In this document: one piece after another, positions 15,631 to 21,539 of the stretch
Layout of the letters: every line of letters starts with the position of its first letter
How positions within the stretch are numbered: the stretch's first letter is position 1
Assembly (NCBI GenBank): GCA_937907165.1
Contig: CALCUH010000077.1
Location: 1 to 23,000 of the forward strand
Direction: 5' to 3'
Source: an uncultured Bacteroidales bacterium
GTDB taxonomy: Bacteria; Bacteroidota; Bacteroidia; Bacteroidales; Paludibacteraceae
DNA: 23,000 nt
The notes under the pieces: model-generated
What the model was told of the DNA's origin: nothing
Database searches by the model: none
Seen by the model: only the letters and a program-made list of their open reading frames with translations
Made by a program: the position numbers and the translations under genes

Positions 15631-17353
15631 ATGGTATCTGTATCTTGTATGTTCGTGCATTCCCTTGGTAGTGTAGTACGCAAAGAATGATTTCTCCTTT
15701 GTGTCTGGGAATATTGAAGTTCTCTTCTCCAGAGATTTCCTGCTTGATGATTAACCCTCCGTTTGTGTCGTAGATTTCCACCCATCCAAATCCTGTGATA
15801 TGTAATTTGCCATCTCTGAAATCTATGTTTTTTGTGGAAAACGTTTCCTGATTGCTCGTGTTTTGTGATGCTAAAATGTTGATATTCCCGATCTTATTGG
15901 CTCCTATGGACGAATCGAATTGCTTAGAATCATTGCCGAATTGGATGCAGTGGTAGTTGTTGTCGCTTGGAAACTTTCCGTATTCGGAAAGGCGGACGTA
16001 AAGATCGTATGCGTTGGCGTTCATTGGGGGAAGAGTCAGTGTGGCGTTCACTTCGTTCTTCTCTTCAGACAACCATTCCATAGGGTCTATCGGTTTGTCT
16101 GGACGAAGTTCGAAGATGTTTTCTTCATCTTTTAGGATGAAAGTCACTTCGCTGTTTTTCGTCAGATTTCCGAACCCGACGTTTTCGATAAGAAGTTTTA
16201 TGTTGAGATTTCCTCCTGACGTTACGGAATCTTCTATCGCCGATTCACGAAGGATAAAACGATAGCCTAAATGGTTTTCGACATAGGTGAATCCATCTTT
16301 CCCGTCATATTCCGGATCGCCTCCGTTGAAGATGGAGTCTTTCCAACTAAGGATGGTCGGTTGGTGCCATTCGTAGTTGAGGTAGGATGTATGGGTTCTG
16401 AAACCCTCTTGAGAGAGGTAGCTGGGCGTGTTGATGGGGTGGTCTCCATTTTGGTTGGCGACCAATTCGCCTCCGTAAGGTGTGTGTCGGGAATAGGCTT
16501 CCAACCATTGTACCATCATCTCTCGTGTCATATTATGTCCGGAAGCTCCCATGCCTATGGTCCCTAAGTCGCTGTCGGAGCCAAGATAACCATCGTTGTA
16601 CATACCGACCCTAAAGATTGTGTCCCCTTTCTTTTCCGCCGCTTTAAGGAATTTCTCCGTTTCGATTCCGAACCCGTCGTAGTTGTTACCCTCGTTGATA
16701 CCCAACCAGGTGGCGATGATGTCTGGACGTCTTACGCCGATTTTTATCGCTGGCGGTGTGCATTCAAGAAGCGTTTGTAGTGCTTCGGCGATGTTTTCGT
16801 TGGTCCCGAATCTGCTAGAGTGCATCTCACCCCAGCTGCCGTACATGCCTAGTTCTACGAAGTAGATGACGTCCGTATTGCGTGCATAGACTTCTCCTAA
16901 TTGCCTAAGATGTCCGAGGATGACGGATTGTTCCGGATCGCAATTTTTTGAGCCTTCGAAGTACGAATCATAGCTGAATCGCACGATGGCGCTCTTGCCT
17001 CGTTGCCTGACGTTGTCCAAAGTGGCTTCGAAAGCGTCAAGAGCGTCTTGGGTGAGCGGACGGGAGGTGCCGAACGTCGTGTCACCGCTTGTTTTATCTA
17101 TGTTGATGACGGCATTGCTCGAAAATTCGGAGATGTCCATGCGCAGATGCGAAAGGTTTCCCCATGTGCTGGCGGCTTTATTTCCTTCTGATTTGAAATG
17201 GTATACTTGTGTACGGTAGAAACCGATGCCTGGATTCTCTAACGATTCCAAAGCGTCGGAATAATCTAATGTTTGAACTTTCATCTCCGCATGAGCGGAA
17301 AGGACGAACATCGTCAATAGCGGTACGACTATTTTTATATCCATAAGCTTCAT
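15629..17353 (-). CDS. Secreted DUF4874/DUF4832 protein with a sorting-like C-terminal tail
   Basis: The 574-aa protein has a signal peptide (cut near SAHAE, about residue 22). The N-terminal half resembles DUF4874 (NPGIGFYRTQ, AIVRFSYD, DVIYFVELGMYGSWGEMH), and the following part resembles DUF4832 (IGVRRPDIIATWLG, FRVGMYNDGYLGSDSDLGT, GGELVANQNGD, HTSYLNYEWHQPTI). These belong to a glycosidase-like TIM-barrel group with unproven activity. Residues about 515-574 (WVEIYDTNGGLIIKQEI, and a final YKIQIP) resemble the C-terminal sorting domain used by type IX secretion in this phylum, although the match is loose. ATG 17344 is an alternative start. No clear promoter was found. It may attack or bind host or dietary glycans. 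Confidence 0.82.
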   Translation of the reverse strand: MKLMDIKIVVPLLTMFVLSAHAEMKVQTLDYSDALESLENPGIGFYRTQVYHFKSEGNKAASTWGNLSHLRMDISEFSSNAVINIDKTSGDTTFGTSRPLTQDALDAFEATLDNVRQRGKSAIVRFSYDSYFEGSKNCDPEQSVILGHLRQLGEVYARNTDVIYFVELGMYGSWGEMHSSRFGTNENIAEALQTLLECTPPAIKIGVRRPDIIATWLGINEGNNYDGFGIETEKFLKAAEKKGDTIFRVGMYNDGYLGSDSDLGTIGMGASGHNMTREMMVQWLEAYSRHTPYGGELVANQNGDHPINTPSYLSQEGFRTHTSYLNYEWHQPTILSWKDSIFNGGDPEYDGKDGFTYVENHLGYRFILRESAIEDSVTSGGNLNIKLLIENVGFGNLTKNSEVTFILKDEENIFELRPDKPIDPMEWLSEEKNEVNATLTLPPMNANAYDLYVRLSEYGKFPSDNNYHCIQFGNDSKQFDSSIGANKIGNINILASQNTSNQETFSTKNIDFRDGKLHITGFGWVEIYDTNGGLIIKQEISGEENFNIPRHKGEIILCVLHYQGNARTYKIQIP

Positions 17354-17405
17354 TAATTTTTATGACTAAGGTAACGAAAATGATGCTGATAATATTCTAA
17401 AATCG

Positions 17406-17413
17406 TAAATTTG
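17406..17413 (+). promoter_or_regulatory. -7 element upstream of the DUF2461 gene
   Basis: TAAATTTG matches the TAnnTTTG consensus and lies 32 nt before ATG 17446. No convincing -33 TTTG was found at the right distance. AGAGGAA just before the ATG is a plausible, and for this phylum unusual, ribosome binding site. Confidence 0.5.
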
Positions 17414-17445
17414 TCAAGAAAAGAAATAATATAATAGTAGAGGAA

Positions 17446-18129
17446 ATGAAGCAAATTGTCGCTTTTTTGCGTGAGTTGCAAAAGAACAATCATATCGAGT
17501 GGTTCCATGCGCATCGGAAGGAATATGAGGAGGCGAGAGACCGTTTTCAGTTATTCGCCCAACGTCTGATTGACGGAGTGGGGAAGTTCGACGAGAGCGT
17601 GCGTGGCTTGGAGCTGAAGGATTGCACCTATCGGATTAATCGTGACATACGTTTTTCCGCGGATAAGTCACCCTACAAGACGCACTTCGGCGTATTTATC
17701 GCCCCTGGAGGGAAAAAGTCTGGAAGGGCGGGGTATTATTTTCACCTTTCCGTGGGAGGAGAAGGCTATCCCGACGCCAATATGGTGGCGATTGGCCATT
17801 ATTGTTACGATAAAAAAGTGGTCGAAATCGTGCGGGAAGATTTGATGGATGATGGGGGACGGTTCGACGCATTGGTACGTACAGGGGCCAAGGACGGACT
17901 TCGCATAGAGATGGAGGATATGCTGAAAAAGGTTCCGAAGGAGTATGCGCAGTGCGCCTATCCGGACTATATCCGATTGAAGAGCTATTGCTTGTCACGA
18001 TGGTTGGATTCTTCATCAGTCGATGATGCAGAAAGTCTGTTAAACTATCTTTTGGATGTGTTCAGACGGAATAAACCGTTCATTGATTATTTGAACCAAG
18101 TGATAGATTATACTAGAGAGGATTTGTAG
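17446..18129 (+). CDS. DUF2461 family protein (TIGR02453 type)
   Basis: The 227-aa soluble protein matches the DUF2461 pattern: FLRELQKNNHIEWFHAHRKEYEEARDRF at the N-terminus, then TYRINRDIRFSADKSPYKTHFGVF at about residues 62-85, then YYFHLSVGGEG. The cluster RINRDIRFS..KSPYKT is the family signature. The length is normal and no signal peptide is present. The biochemical role of this family is not established. It stands alone between its -7 element and a terminator. Confidence 0.9.
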   Translation: MKQIVAFLRELQKNNHIEWFHAHRKEYEEARDRFQLFAQRLIDGVGKFDESVRGLELKDCTYRINRDIRFSADKSPYKTHFGVFIAPGGKKSGRAGYYFHLSVGGEGYPDANMVAIGHYCYDKKVVEIVREDLMDDGGRFDALVRTGAKDGLRIEMEDMLKKVPKEYAQCAYPDYIRLKSYCLSRWLDSSSVDDAESLLNYLLDVFRRNKPFIDYLNQVIDYTREDL

Positions 18130-18163
18130 GATGGTTTGTCGCATCCTCCTTGGATAATGATAA

Positions 18164-18207
18164 GGAATGGTTAGCGTGATTTATGAACGCTAATCATTCT
18201 TTTTTTA
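18164..18207 (+). terminator. Terminator after the DUF2461 gene
   Basis: GAATGGTTAGCGT (18165-18177) pairs with ACGCTAATCATTC (18187-18199), 13 pairs with one wobble, followed by eight T. Confidence 0.9.
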
Positions 18208-18333
18208 TGAAAGTTATTGTTATATAAATAAAAATCGCTATATTTATTTATTGGTGTCCGCTAAACTAGACCCGTTTTTATTTGCCATCGCATCCCATAT
18301 TGAATAAATTATTCGCAAAAGATGATTAATTTT

Positions 18334-18366
18334 GTTGCATATTGATAACACGTGTGTTCGTGCAAC
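18334..18366. other. Nested inverted repeat upstream of the YhhN gene
   Basis: GTTGCA (18334-18339) and TGCAAC (18361-18366) enclose AACAC-GT-GTGTT (18347-18358). The arrangement lies 29 nt before ATG 18395 and could be an operator or part of a leader hairpin. No consensus promoter was recognised nearby, and the rest of 18208-18394 shows only AT-rich sequence. Confidence 0.4.
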
Positions 18367-18394
18367 TAAAACTAAGTAGTTAATTTATTCTCTG

Positions 18395-19072
18395 ATGTAT
18401 AGCGCATTTGTTTCGATCGCTCTTTTCGGTATGCTTATGCAGACGCTTTTCATTGTCGTTGAGCATGGGGAGAAGTACCTGCTAGCCGATGTGTTAAAGG
18501 GCTTCGCTTCTTTAGCGTTTGTGACTATCGGGTTTGTCGGTTATAACGAGTATTCGAACGATTCGCTCGGTTGTAAGATATTGATTGGTCTTATCTTGGG
18601 CATGCTTGGTGACATTGTCCTTAACCTGCGATTTGTGCTGAAGGAGAACGGAGAGAAAGCTTTCTTGGGCGGTATTGTCCTGTTTTGGCTCGGACATGTT
18701 CTCTATCTTGCGGCGCTTATCCCTCTTACGGATTGTCTGCTTGTTGATGTATGTGTCGGATTGTCTCTCACAGCGGCGCTTCTTGCCTATTTTTATCAGA
18801 CGATGAAGCCTAAGGTGGTCTTCAAGGTCTTAGGTGCGGTTTATTTGGGAGCGGTGGTTGGTATGACTGTGATCGCAGTGCAATTGGCGCTGACGACAAT
18901 TGCGACGAGCTACATCGTTTATGCTGTGGGGGCACTTCTCTTTATGATTTCCGATATTGTGCTTATATGCAACACGTTTGGTGAAACGTCGAAGTTCTCT
19001 CTTCGGATTCTAAATCTTTCATGCTATTATGTTGGTCAACTCTTGATAGCGGGAAGTCTTTTTTTGCGATAA
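18395..19072 (+). CDS. YhhN family membrane protein (lysoplasmalogenase-like)
   Basis: The 225-aa protein consists almost entirely of about eight membrane-spanning segments. YhhN/TMEM86 landmarks are present: LGMLGDIVLNL with Asp about residue 70, FLGGIVLFWLGHVLYLAAL with His about residue 106, GALLFMISDIVLIC with the second conserved Asp, and YYVGQLLIAGSL near the end. Eukaryotic TMEM86 and some bacterial members cleave the vinyl-ether bond of lysoplasmalogens. Plasmalogens occur in anaerobic bacteria, so a role in ether-lipid turnover is possible but unproven here. It is convergent with the next gene. Confidence 0.88.
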   Translation: MYSAFVSIALFGMLMQTLFIVVEHGEKYLLADVLKGFASLAFVTIGFVGYNEYSNDSLGCKILIGLILGMLGDIVLNLRFVLKENGEKAFLGGIVLFWLGHVLYLAALIPLTDCLLVDVCVGLSLTAALLAYFYQTMKPKVVFKVLGAVYLGAVVGMTVIAVQLALTTIATSYIVYAVGALLFMISDIVLICNTFGETSKFSLRILNLSCYYVGQLLIAGSLFLR

Positions 19073-19112
19073 TAGTACAAATCGGATCCCTCAGTAAGTG
19101 TTTCATGGGTGT

Positions 19113-19823
19113 TTATTCTTCCGTATTCTTTTCTCTTCCTTTGAAGGTATGCTTTACCCCGAATTGCCCTAAGCCTTGACCTCCATAGCCGAATTCCGCG
19201 AATCCGCGCCAATATTTTCCGCCCGCCTCTATGCAAATGGGGGAGAATTGACAATAGAAGTGGCGCTCTTTGATCTCGGTATTCTCATAATGGGGCCTCT
19301 CTATTTCTCTCTTCTCGATATTGAATCTGATGCCTGCCGCAAGTTTGGCGTACATGGCGACGTGTTTTTTTATATCATAATAGAATGAAATTTCGGGCAT
19401 AATCTTTAGTATGTGTCTATGGAGTTCTCCCTGTTTTTCGAAATGATCCCATTGGGTAATTATCTTTCCATCAGGCATCTCCGTTTCTCCTATGGAAGTG
19501 ATGACTTCAGTGGTTTGTTCCATCCTTAAGTAGTCATAGCCTAAACAAAGTCCGACGGTAAAGCGTCTTCCCCATGAATATTCGTAGTGTAAATTGAATC
19601 CGATAGGAAGTGATATTAGTTTCTCTTCCGGATATTCAAAAGTGCCGTGGTCATAAGGACCCGGATACCAATTGTCCACCTCCGTCCAATTTTCTAATGC
19701 GTATTCTTCGATATATTCATGGCTGAATAACCCTACTCCCAATGATAGATGGTGCTCGGGTTGTGCGAAAGTATTGAGCGTTGTTCCCATGAAAAAGATG
19801 ATGCTATAAATAAATTTTTTCAT
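19113..19823 (-). CDS. Outer-membrane beta-barrel protein
   Basis: The 236-aa protein has a signal peptide (MKKFIYSIIFFMGTTLNTFA, then QPEH). Strand-like segments LSLGVGLFSH, SLPIGFNLHYEYSWGRRFTVGLCLGYDYL, HILKIMPEISFYYDIKKHVAMYAKLAAGIRF and WRGFAEFGYGGQ are typical of small outer-membrane barrels in this phylum. It does not share the GVPP or GFI-T-FG landmarks of the trio at 13485-15578. The frame is open to 19931, but ATG 19823 starts the signal peptide and the longer frame crosses a terminator hairpin. The function is unknown. Confidence 0.82.
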   Translation of the reverse strand: MKKFIYSIIFFMGTTLNTFAQPEHHLSLGVGLFSHEYIEEYALENWTEVDNWYPGPYDHGTFEYPEEKLISLPIGFNLHYEYSWGRRFTVGLCLGYDYLRMEQTTEVITSIGETEMPDGKIITQWDHFEKQGELHRHILKIMPEISFYYDIKKHVAMYAKLAAGIRFNIEKREIERPHYENTEIKERHFYCQFSPICIEAGGKYWRGFAEFGYGGQGLGQFGVKHTFKGREKNTEE

Positions 19824-19890
19824 TAAAAATAACTTTAAAGTCAAAGATGCACGAATATAATTTTTTTTAGTAAGAAGTAAACTTTGAAAC

Positions 19891-19932
19891 ATAAAAATGC
19901 CAGGCTGGACATCGAAGCCCGAACCTGGCATT
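19891..19932 (-). terminator. Strong terminator on the minus strand
   Basis: AATGCCAGG (19896-19904) and CCTGGCATT (19924-19932) are perfect complements. Read on the minus strand, the hairpin ends in CATTTTTATG, a usable T-run. It would end the transcript that contains the 91-aa secreted protein and the small-ORF array. Read on the plus strand the same hairpin has no T-run but could cap an RNA leader. Confidence 0.7.
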
Positions 19933-19969
19933 CACCATCATACACATAAGAAAAACACACGAACTACTT

Positions 19970-20104
19970 ATGAAAAAAACTTTGGGAGTTCCTCCGCCCA
20001 TTAGTTGTTGGTCGTTGTTCGGCGGGTGGAGGGTACAACAAAAATTACACTATACACAAGAATATAAACGAATGATAAGAACTTATTACACAATTATTTT
20101 TTAG
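19970..20104 (+). CDS. Possible 44-codon ORF within a structured region
   Basis: ATG 19970 opens a 44-codon frame (MKKTLGVPPPISCWSLFGGW and onward), ending in TAG at 20102-20104 and overlapping the end of the gene on the other strand by 11 bases. Its start codon lies in the 3' arm of CATAAG...CTTATG (19945-19950 with 19967-19972). Within the ORF, CCTCCGCCC pairs with GGGTGGAGG in full, with one G-U pair. On the minus strand that pair would be an A-C mismatch, which favours plus-strand transcription if the stem matters. There is no clear plus-strand promoter. It may be a leader peptide, a structured RNA, or chance. Confidence 0.3.
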   Translation: MKKTLGVPPPISCWSLFGGWRVQQKLHYTQEYKRMIRTYYTIIF

Positions 20105-20369
20105 AAGAATACTTTTGCAATCTCATGAAATCACCTCCATCGGTCACGAACAAACGGAAAGCCACAGCGCGCAGTTTGTTGTCGATACAGAGGTATGTCA
20201 CTTCCCTCCAGGAGCTTCTCTGTCTGTTCCTGACCTCAACCAATTCGTATGTGATACCGTCGTGTTTCAATTCTTTCTTGTCGAAGTCCACACTGAAAGA
20301 TTTCGTCTCCAACGCATGCGTACTTAAGCATGCCAAAGACATTAATATCATTATTAATAATTTTCTCAT
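20094..20369 (-). CDS. Small secreted protein of unknown function
   Basis: The 91-aa product has a signal peptide (MRKLLIMILMSLACLSTHA, then LETKS). The mature part, about 70 residues, is charged and has no cysteines outside one (LCID). It reads like a compact mixed alpha/beta domain, with KSFSVDFDKKELKHDG, ITYELVEVRNRQRSSWREV and LRAVAFRLFVTDGGDF. I do not recognise a family. The start ATG 20369 is preferred over an in-frame TTG at 20378. It lies 140 bp after the start of the last tiny ORF on the same strand, a spacing close to that between array units, so it is probably the last gene of that transcript. Confidence 0.75.
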   Translation of the reverse strand: MRKLLIMILMSLACLSTHALETKSFSVDFDKKELKHDGITYELVEVRNRQRSSWREVTYLCIDNKLRAVAFRLFVTDGGDFMRLQKYSSKK

Positions 20370-20458
20370 AACTTTCAAATTTTAAGTTTATATATATTGA
20401 TCATACAATTGGTTGATCGTCAAGCTCCTTTGCGTTTTGGAAGAAGGAGTCATCTTGT

Positions 20459-20509
20459 TTAAAGGGGCATATTCATGATATATGCTAAAAGCATTAGTAC
20501 TAGCATCAT
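20459..20509 (-). CDS. Tiny hydrophobic ORF 6 of the array (16 codons)
   Basis: The peptide MMLVLMLLAYIMNMPL is almost wholly hydrophobic and could lie in or across the membrane. The start follows the array leader AAAACTTACGATTATG. The stop (CCC CTT TAA) matches that of ORF 4 (CCC CTA TAG) at the same place, which suggests that the short product is real and not a frameshift remnant. Downstream, CTCCTT and AAGGAG can pair. It is too short to identify by homology from memory. Confidence 0.5.
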   Translation of the reverse strand: MMLVLMLLAYIMNMPL

Positions 20510-20544
20510 AATCGTAAGTTTTAAAGGGTTAATATTGAAGTTTG

Positions 20545-20658
20545 TCATTTTTGAGGAGGTGACAACTCGTCTGGCTGCTCTTCTTCTTCCCTTTCCGCAA
20601 AGGGAAGCCCTGAATAGTAGGGCAACCCCATCATAAAAGCACAAATCATAAAAACCAT
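20545..20658 (-). CDS. Small ORF 5 of the array (37 codons)
   Basis: This is the longest unit. It starts with hydrophobic MVFMICAFMMGLPYYSGLPF and continues into an acidic tail (AEREEEEQPDELSPPQK). It could be a single-pass membrane peptide with a charged tail. The start follows ATACGATTATG. GCCCT/AGGGC and the perfect 9-bp CTTCCCTTT/AAAGGGAAG hairpin (20586-20607) lie inside the coding part. The tail's GACGAG is shared as DNA by the other units after their stops, so ORF 5 may be an extended version or the others shortened ones. Confidence 0.5.
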   Translation of the reverse strand: MVFMICAFMMGLPYYSGLPFAEREEEEQPDELSPPQK

Positions 20659-20767
20659 AATCGTATATTTAATTTGTTAATAATAATGTTTTAAGATTCT
20701 CTGTTTTGTTAGATTAACAACTCGTCAGTTTGATCTGATCTTTCTTTCTCCGAAAGAGTGCCCTTGT

Positions 20768-20812
20768 CTATAGGGGCAAACTCGTCATTATTGCCAAAAT
20801 TATAAATATCAT
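20768..20812 (-). CDS. Tiny hydrophobic ORF 4 of the array (14 codons)
   Basis: The peptide MIFIILAIMTSLPL follows the leader AATTCTTACGATTATG. It ends in CCC CTA TAG, aligned with the end of ORF 6. After the stop, two or three short hairpins can form: TGCCC/GGGCA, CTTTC/GAAAG and TCAG/CTGA. A different frame through the same unit is open and gives an acidic peptide (KGTLSEKERSDQTDELL), so the reading frame is not beyond doubt. Confidence 0.45.
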   Translation of the reverse strand: MIFIILAIMTSLPL

Positions 20813-20914
20813 AATCGTAAGAATTAAAGGGTTGACAACTAAAAGTTATTTTTCACACTTGTATCGAATAGAACTCGTCAGACTATCTCTGAATTTCTAT
20901 CGAAGGTTCTCGTC

Positions 20915-20956
20915 TTAAAACAAGATGAAGAATATCATTGCTAAATAAGGTATCAT
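20915..20956 (-). CDS. Tiny hydrophobic ORF 3 of the array (13 codons)
   Basis: The peptide MIPYLAMIFFILF follows the leader AATTCTTACGATTATG. It is entirely hydrophobic. The DNA after the stop contains TCAGAGATAGTCTGA, a hairpin matched by the unit upstream (TCAGAGATAATCTGA), so the two share ancestry beyond the leader. Confidence 0.45.
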   Translation of the reverse strand: MIPYLAMIFFILF

Positions 20957-21025
20957 AATCGTAAGAATTAAAGGGTTAACAACCAAATTTTATTGATCAC
21001 TTTGAATGGTCTGCAGGGCGTCAGA

Positions 21026-21109
21026 TTATCTCTGACCACCTTTGGAAAAGAATAATCTCGTGGCTAAAACCATTCCGAAAATTATAAACAACACAATCAT
21101 TAGTTCCAT
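21026..21109 (-). CDS. Small membrane peptide ORF 2 of the array (27 codons)
   Basis: The 27-residue peptide begins MELMIVLFIIFGM and ends LATRLFFSKGGQR: one predicted membrane helix with a basic C-terminus. It is a paralogue of the ORF at 21144-21227. Of 28 codons, those that differ are mostly synonymous or conservative (for example TTA/CTA, GGG/GGA, GCG/GCC, TTC/TTT, TCA/TCC). The start follows AAAATCTTACGATTATG. This is the best evidence in the array that translation matters. Confidence 0.65.
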   Translation of the reverse strand: MELMIVLFIIFGMVLATRLFFSKGGQR

Positions 21110-21143
21110 AATCGTAAGATTTTAAAGTTTAACATTTCTTTTT

Positions 21144-21227
21144 TTATTTCTGGTTCCCTTTTGAGAAGAACAACTTTGTCGCGTAAGCCATCCCAAAAAT
21201 TACCAACATCACAATCATTAATTCCAT
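21144..21227 (-). CDS. Small membrane peptide ORF 1 of the array (27 codons)
   Basis: The 27-residue peptide begins MELMIVMLVIFGM and ends ATKLFFSKGNQK, with one membrane helix and a positively charged tail. It is the promoter-proximal unit. The leader (CTCTAAATATAAAAGGTTATG) differs from the CTTACGATT form of the others. It pairs in sequence with the next ORF, 118 bp downstream. No known small subunit (such as CydX, KdpF or FixS types) matches from memory. Confidence 0.65.
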   Translation of the reverse strand: MELMIVMLVIFGMAYATKLFFSKGNQK

Positions 21228-21283
21228 AACCTTTTATATTTAGAGTTCAACATTTGTTTTTCTGTTTCCTTTTGATTACATGA

Positions 21284-21291
21284 CAAAGGTA
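21284..21291 (-). promoter_or_regulatory. -7 element for the small-ORF array
   Basis: On the minus strand TACCTTTG matches TAnnTTTG and lies 57 nt before ATG 21227. No TTTG is found at -33; instead GGGATATCC lies about there, so the promoter may need an activator. Nearby inverted GGTGG/CCACC (21292-21296 with 21311-21315) could be an operator. Confidence 0.5.
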
Positions 21292-21341
21292 GGTGGTCTG
21301 GGAAGGATATCCCACCATTATCACCGATATTATCCTATCGT

Positions 21342-21364
21342 ATCAATCGAAAAAACCGATTGAT
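21342..21364. promoter_or_regulatory. Inverted repeat in the divergent intergenic region
   Basis: ATCAATCG (21342-21349) and CGATTGAT (21357-21364) are perfect complements around AAAAAAC. Outer partial repeats TATCC/GGATA (21331-21335 with 21374-21378) extend the symmetry. It lies between the divergent -7 elements at 21284 and 21532, in the 415-bp gap 21228-21642 that otherwise holds AT-rich sequence. It may be a regulator binding site. Confidence 0.45.
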
Positions 21365-21531
21365 TAAGATGGGGGATAGATGCGAAACTGAGCAAATATC
21401 GGGGCTGGGGGAGGGTGGATCCATAAAAAACGATGTGTATGATTTTTCGTTTGAAATCCTTTTTGATAGATTTTTTGTATTGGTTGTTTTTTTTTTTCAA
21501 TGGTTGGGACTACAACGAATGAATTTTTAAC

Positions 21532-21539
21532 TACCTTTG
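21532..21539 (+). promoter_or_regulatory. -7 element of the binding-protein-like lipoprotein gene
   Basis: TACCTTTG matches the consensus and the equivalent element facing the other way at 21284-21291 is the same octamer. It lies about 103 nt before ATG 21643. No good -33 element is at the correct distance. Confidence 0.5.

Larger units (their letters stand above)
20459..21262 (-). repeat. Tandem array of six small-ORF units with a shared leader
   Basis: Six units have start codons at 21227, 21109, 20956, 20812, 20658 and 20509, spaced 118, 153, 144, 154 and 149 bp apart. Five carry a leader ending CGATTATG; three of these share (A)ACCCTTTAA a few bases before. Similarity within the units continues after the short ORFs (TCAGAGATARTCTGACG, GACGAGTT), and most can form one to three hairpins there. 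The copies are too diverged for a recent duplication. All read the same way, toward the 91-aa secreted protein. Confidence 0.75.

Noticed and set aside
18270..18300. GGTGTCCGCTAAACTAGACC as an insertion sequence end
   Set aside because: It vaguely recalled an IS terminus, but there is no inverted partner, target duplication or transposase in the window.
20459..20644. 61-codon frame reading through array units 5 and 6 as one protein
   Set aside because: It joins an Arg-rich stretch (the out-of-frame reading of the acid-rich tail) to ORF 6, crosses the conserved leader, and is not kept in the other units. The separate short ORFs with shared leaders are a better explanation.
20768..20820. Alternative frame of array units (CTTACGATTATGAT read as TAC GAT TAT GAT)
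   Set aside because: It gives open frames in units 3 and 4 but has no start codon, meets a stop just upstream in unit 3, and does not match between the paralogous units 1 and 2, whose codon pattern supports the ATG frame.
20459..21262. The array as a CRISPR
   Set aside because: The copies are not identical, the units are about 118-154 bp with ORFs rather than spacers, and no cas genes are present.
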